From: Alphaproteobacteria bacterium
Lineage (GTDB): Bacteria > Pseudomonadota > Alphaproteobacteria > Rhizobiales > Aestuariivirgaceae
Assembly (NCBI GenBank): GCA_020441605.1
Contig: JAGRLX010000055.1
Coordinates: 13,131-22,723 of the forward strand
DNA: 9,593 nt
Direction: 5' to 3'
Shown here: one piece after another, positions 7,000 through 9,593 of the stretch
Numbering within the stretch: the first letter of the stretch is position 1
How the letters are laid out: each line of letters starts with the position of its first letter
Position numbers and translations under genes: made by a program
Notes under the pieces: generated by a model
Databases searched by the model: none
Told to the model about the DNA's origin: nothing
The model's input: only the letters and a program-made list of their open reading frames with translations

Positions 7000-7278
7000 A
7001 TGTTGAAAATCGTGCTGTCTGCCGCCGTGCTTGCCTTGGTTTCAGCGGCTCCGTCCTGGGCGGGCGGACAATCCGACACCCTTGGCCTTAACTGGAGCAA
7101 CGAGCGGGAAGTCTATGTCGTTCCGCATGTCGATCAGACCATCATCGTCCAGATTGGCGATGGCAATGACGCCCGGGTGATCAGAACGGAACAGCCGCGG
7201 CGGCCGCAAGCAACGAGATTGGGCATCAACACCGGCGAAGTTTTGATCTGCAATGGAAGCGTCTGCTTCTACCGGTGA
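7000..7278 (+). CDS. Small exported protein of unknown function, one curlin-like motif
   Basis: A 92-residue protein I do not recognise. It has a clean signal peptide, MLKIVLSAAVLALVSAAPSWA, with cleavage expected after residue 21, leaving about 71 mature residues. The mature part contains VQIGDGNDARVIRTEQ (50-65), whose Q-x-G-x2-N-x-A pattern resembles one curlin repeat, though only one copy is present. It ends in LICNGSVCFYR with two cysteines (84 and 89) that could form a small disulfide loop. The ATG at 7000 is chosen because GGAG (6988-6991) lies eight bases ahead and the signal peptide begins exactly there; an in-frame GTT/GTG region from 6958 would spoil it. It follows hisG by 66 bases and precedes another small exported protein in the same direction. 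Confidence 0.7.
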   Translation: MLKIVLSAAVLALVSAAPSWAGGQSDTLGLNWSNEREVYVVPHVDQTIIVQIGDGNDARVIRTEQPRRPQATRLGINTGEVLICNGSVCFYR

Positions 7279-7324
7279 AATCGGGCGGACAATGAAGCCG
7301 TACCACAGGAAAGGGAGTGCGAAC

Positions 7325-7567
7325 ATGATGGTTTACAGATGTCTGGCCGGTCTCGTGGTTGCCGCCTTTGTGGCAAGTCCGGTTCTCGCATTCGAAAACG
7401 ACCCTTATGATGCGAGCGGGGCCCAGACCCAGGTGATGGAGCTTCCCCATTCGCCAATCCCGTCCGACGAAGCGGCATTGGCCCTGCCGGAGCCCGAGAC
7501 CGAGGCGATTGCGCCCTATGCCGAACATGGCTGCCGCCGCGGGCAGACGGTCTACCTGACCAATTGA
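7325..7567 (+). CDS. Small exported protein of unknown function
   Basis: An 80-residue protein that I do not recognise. The signal peptide is MMVYRCLAGLVVAAFVASPVLA, with cleavage likely after residue 22. The roughly 58-residue mature part is acidic and proline-rich (FENDPYDASG, then LPHSPIPSDEAALALPEPET), probably extended, and ends with HGCRRGQTVYLTN holding the only mature cysteine (70). The start at 7325 has GGGAG (7313-7317) seven bases ahead; a second ATG follows directly at 7328. In-frame ATG at 7292 lacks a good ribosome binding site and would place a charged extension before the signal peptide. The gap to the previous small exported gene is 46 bases, so they are probably cotranscribed. 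The gene converges on the VWA gene on the other strand. Confidence 0.62.
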   Translation: MMVYRCLAGLVVAAFVASPVLAFENDPYDASGAQTQVMELPHSPIPSDEAALALPEPETEAIAPYAEHGCRRGQTVYLTN

Positions 7568-7603
7568 ACCGGCGGACAGTCTGGCAGGAGCGCGGATGCG
7601 AAC

Positions 7604-7634
7604 TCCGGTCCCGACCCCGGACGACGAAGTCGGG
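7604..7634. other. Overlapping hairpins between convergent genes
   Basis: CCCGAC (7610-7615) pairs with GTCGGG (7629-7634) around a 13-base loop, and an alternative stem pairs TCCGG (7604-7608) with CCGGA (7617-7621). Neither is followed by a T-run on either strand. They lie where a shared terminator for the 7325-7567 gene and the reverse-strand VWA gene would be expected, but a terminator function is only inferred. Confidence 0.3.
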
Positions 7635-7696
7635 CTGATCGGCAGGTCATGACGCTCCGCGAGTTCCGCCCTCGCACGTGCAGGCATGTCGCTGCG

Positions 7697-7708
7697 GCTG
7701 ACGTCAGC
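7697..7708. repeat. Perfect 12-base palindrome at the end of the VWA gene
   Basis: GCTGACGTCAGC reads the same on both strands and covers the stop codon of the reverse-strand VWA gene (7704-7706). It could be a protein-binding site or form a four-pair stem with an ACGT loop. There is no second copy that I noticed in the window, so chance is a fair explanation. Confidence 0.35.
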
Positions 7709-8966
7709 GGCTGATGAATACCTGCGCAGTGATCTGCTTCATGATTTCAGCAAACGCGGCGGCGATGTCGCTGCTGTCTTCGGCGATGAGGAAGTCGGTA
7801 TCCGGGTCGGAGGCGCAATATTGCAGCCGGGCTTTTGTGGCCTCGTCCTGGAGGTCGAAGGCGACGGTCAGCACGGTAATGCCGGCCGACTTGGCATTGT
7901 CGCAGATCGCTTCCAGGTTGGTTTCGCCCTGCGCCACATTGCGCACGCCCGGTCCGAATGCCGGTTCCGTCTGGCGGCCGTCGGTGAGGATCACCAGGAA
8001 CTTGTTGGTGCTGGCCGAAGAGTAGGGCGCCCCTTCGGTGAACGGCGCGTCAGGTGACAGAAGGTGAAAGCCGAATTCGGCGCCAAGCGCGATATGGGTC
8101 CAGGCATTGGGCGTCATGATATCGAGCTGGCTGCGCAGCGCGTCGAAATCCTCCGTCAGCGGCGCGACTTTCAGGTGATTGGCAATATAGGGCGCGCAGC
8201 CGTCCGCCACATGGATGGAGGCCTGCGGCTGCCCCCATTTGGTGGCGTTCACCGAGGTGGGGGTGGAATCGGTGAGATTGTAGGGATAGCGCCGGTCCTG
8301 GGTGCAGCCGGTCCAGTTGCCTGTTCCCGTCTGGTCCTTCACAAAGGCCTTGGGCAGGGTGACATAAACATGGTGCGAAAAGGGCACCAGGCCAAACTTC
8401 ACCTTGTGCGGATTCGACACCTCGAGATCGGAGATGAGCCGCTTGGCGGCGTCCTTCATTGCCACATACTTGACCTGACCGCCGGAGACCTCGCCCATCG
8501 AGCCCGAGTAGTCCAGCACCAGGGCGACTTCCGCCTTCTTGTCGTCAGGAACCTTGATTTCGGTAGAAGCCGTTACATCCATATGGCTGAAACCGGCAAT
8601 CTGCATCAATCCCGCCGGCAGCTTGTAGGCCGCCGCCGCGGTCACGGCCTTGCCCGACAGCTTGAAGTCATGCTCGACATCGTCCAGATCGATCCCGGAC
8701 GCTTCGATATTGCGTGCGAAGGTGCTCTCACCGGCCGCGATCCGCTCGGCCGAATTGAGATCGGCGGCGGCCGCGATGGCGAGTGCGCCCGAATCGAGGG
8801 CGGCCTGGATACGGGTCTGAGCCTGCGAATAACGCAGATAGTCAATTGCTGCACCGCCTGCCAGAAGCAAGGGCACCACGCTCAGGGCGAAGAGGATCGC
8901 AGTCGTCCCGTTCTGGTTCGATGCCAGCCTCCCGATGTACGAGAACAAAGTTCTGAACCGAGACAT
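7704..8966 (-). CDS. TadG-like pilus-associated protein with VWA domain
   Basis: A 420-residue protein with an N-terminal TadE/TadG-like segment and a C-terminal von Willebrand A domain. Residues 1-19 are cytoplasmic. Residues 20-42 (GTTAILFALSVVPLLLAGGA and on) form the single membrane anchor, followed by DYLRYSQAQTRIQAALDSGA, the pattern of Flp pilus assembly TadG-like proteins. The VWA domain starts near 145 with EVALVLDYSGSMG. The MIDAS metal site is complete: Asp152, Ser154, Ser156, then Thr290 (WTHIALG) and Asp329 (LTDGRQT). The bulk would face the periplasm, where four cysteines (221, 257, 355, 384) could pair. Reading its strand, an AAGGA sequence lies eight bases before the ATG. No other tad genes are visible, so it is a stand-alone copy. 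A role in Flp pili or surface adhesion is inferred from the family. Confidence 0.88.
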   Translation of the reverse strand: MSRFRTLFSYIGRLASNQNGTTAILFALSVVPLLLAGGAAIDYLRYSQAQTRIQAALDSGALAIAAAADLNSAERIAAGESTFARNIEASGIDLDDVEHDFKLSGKAVTAAAAYKLPAGLMQIAGFSHMDVTASTEIKVPDDKKAEVALVLDYSGSMGEVSGGQVKYVAMKDAAKRLISDLEVSNPHKVKFGLVPFSHHVYVTLPKAFVKDQTGTGNWTGCTQDRRYPYNLTDSTPTSVNATKWGQPQASIHVADGCAPYIANHLKVAPLTEDFDALRSQLDIMTPNAWTHIALGAEFGFHLLSPDAPFTEGAPYSSASTNKFLVILTDGRQTEPAFGPGVRNVAQGETNLEAICDNAKSAGITVLTVAFDLQDEATKARLQYCASDPDTDFLIAEDSSDIAAAFAEIMKQITAQVFISR

Positions 8967-9335
8967 GTTTTGTTTCCTTGTGTCAATTCGCGACGGCGAT
9001 GCAATCTTTGGTAAGCAGGAAGCAAGGCGCGGTCCGCTTGCTGCCGGGCGGCCAGGCGGCCGGGCGACATGGTTGACAATGTCCTAAGATGCACCGCTGC
9101 CGAAGCCACAAGCCGTCGCGATTCGAGGTTCGGCAGTGACTGCTTCGACCGCGTCCACATTCGAGTTTTATTTTTTGCGGGCCAGGGAATATTCGGCGTG
9201 AAAACGCGTAAGACATGGAAATTATTCGATCTTCTGACATTTTCCTGACAGGCTTCATCAGCTTTCTGCGGGTTGGCATCGAATAGGGTCTGGTCATGGT
9301 CGCTGGACCTGGAACCCAAGAAACGGAGCATCATC
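8967..9335. other. 369-base divergent intergenic region
   Basis: It lies between the reverse-strand VWA gene and the forward gene at 9336 and should carry both promoters. I find no gene I can support in it. It has an AT-rich pocket (about 9159-9243) with a T-rich run (9165-9176), a GAATATTC palindrome (9187-9194), a GCGT-GAAA-ACGC mini-hairpin (9196-9207), a TTGACA hexamer (9073-9078) with no matching -10, and the tandem TGACA repeat described separately. The half next to the VWA gene (8967-9160) is GC-rich and would be a long leader if transcription starts in the AT-rich pocket. Confidence 0.6.
9234..9251 (-). promoter_or_regulatory. Pho-box-like tandem repeat
   Basis: Read on the reverse strand, the site is CTGTCAG, four bases (GAAA), then ATGTCAG. 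This is two copies of a seven-base unit with an 11-base period, the layout of a PhoB box (CTGTCAT-N4-CTGTCAT), with 11 of 14 half-site bases matching. AATAAT, 5 of 6 to the -10 consensus, follows after seven bases (9221-9226, reverse strand), slightly closer than in known Pho promoters. It would point toward the VWA gene, some 255 bases away. Another OmpR-family regulator is an alternative. Confidence 0.35.
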
Positions 9336-9593
9336 ATGAAACTCTCGATCACCACGATGGCCTTCAGCCTGTCGATTTTCACCGCAATGACCCTGGGCTC
9401 GACGGCCTCACTTGCCAGTGCGCTGCAGGACCCGGTGCTGACGAATTCAACCACAGCGGATCTCCCGATGGTGGCGCGCCGTGGGGCTGACGATCCGCCT
9501 GGCGACGACCGGGGTGGAAAGCGCCGCCGCCGTGGTGGTGGCCATGATGATGGTACCGGACACACGGAATTGAAGTCGAACGACATGATGATC
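9336..9593 (+). CDS. Exported low-complexity Arg/Gly/Asp-rich protein (C-terminus beyond window)
   Basis: An open frame of 86 codons running off the window end. The ATG at 9336 has GGAG (9325-9328) seven bases ahead. A signal peptide is clear: MKLSITTMAFSLSIFTAMTL, then GSTASLASA, with cleavage likely after residue 29 (ALQ). The mature part begins LQDPVLTNSTTADLPMVARR, followed by GADDPPGDDRGGKRRRRGGG and HDDGTGHTELKSNDMMI, a strongly charged, low-complexity stretch that should be disordered. DLPMVARRGADD and the last visible NDMMI could mark the start of a repeated unit, but the second copy is outside the window. I do not recognise a family. The gene is divergent from the VWA gene. Metal or polyanion binding would fit the composition but is a guess. 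Confidence 0.68.
   Translation, partial: MKLSITTMAFSLSIFTAMTLGSTASLASALQDPVLTNSTTADLPMVARRGADDPPGDDRGGKRRRRGGGHDDGTGHTELKSNDMMI

Noticed and set aside
8064..9014. Open frame of 316 codons on the forward strand
   Set aside because: Antisense to the TadG-like VWA gene, whose membrane anchor and MIDAS residues identify the true strand.
9073..9078. TTGACA as a -35 box in the divergent gap
   Set aside because: No acceptable -10 lies 16-18 bases downstream; it is part of a small GACA-A-TGTC inverted repeat instead.
8882..9586. Open frame of 234 codons on the reverse strand spanning the divergent gap
   Set aside because: It overlaps both the start of the VWA gene and the signal-peptide gene at 9336. 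The translation is rich in Arg, Ser and Pro and has no signal or domain.
1..9593. CRISPR arrays, tRNA or rRNA genes, insertion sequences, att sites
   Set aside because: I looked for regularly spaced repeats, cloverleaf-like sequences, transposase motifs and terminal inverted repeats and saw none.

Overview
The window (9593 bases, GC-rich, no RNA genes, no mobile elements) looks like ordinary chromosome of an alphaproteobacterium. The reasons are the hisS-hisZ-hisG cluster, a histidyl-tRNA synthetase with the divergent alphaproteobacterial motif 2 loop, the short HisG form that needs HisZ, a TadE/TadG-like pilus-associated VWA protein, and frequent 4-base stop/start overlaps. A Hyphomicrobiales-type organism is my best guess, but the genus cannot be read from the sequence.

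Region by region. Bases 2-1062 hold the end of a lactate-utilisation operon: the C-terminal part of LutB (Fe-S protein) and complete LutC, translationally coupled. Bases 1068-3598 read as one transcription unit with a visible promoter (1068-1096), four tightly packed genes and a hairpin terminator (3566-3598). The genes are an NTF2/SnoaL-like protein, a secreted six-cysteine protein of unknown function, a 200-residue conserved hypothetical protein with an Ada-like cysteine motif, and a fumarylacetoacetate hydrolase family enzyme. Bases 3629-6933 are hisS, hisZ and hisG: tRNA-His charging plus the first, committed step of histidine synthesis. HisZ is a non-charging paralogue of HisS and forms the ATP phosphoribosyltransferase with the short HisG.

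Bases 7000-7567 hold two small genes for exported proteins of unknown function. They converge on a reverse-strand gene (7704-8966) for a TadG-like protein with an N-terminal membrane anchor and a complete VWA MIDAS motif. A 369-base gap (8967-9335) then separates this gene from a divergent gene, starting at 9336 and open at the window edge, for an exported protein with an Arg/Gly/Asp-rich low-complexity region. The gap contains a tandem 11-base-period repeat resembling a Pho box.

Most of the window is housekeeping. The parts most worth a second look are the Ada-like-motif hypothetical protein and its operon, the divergent HisRS motif 2 (which predicts an unusual tRNA-His), and the intergenic region beside the VWA gene. 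I did not find a convincing new multi-gene defence or mobile system.
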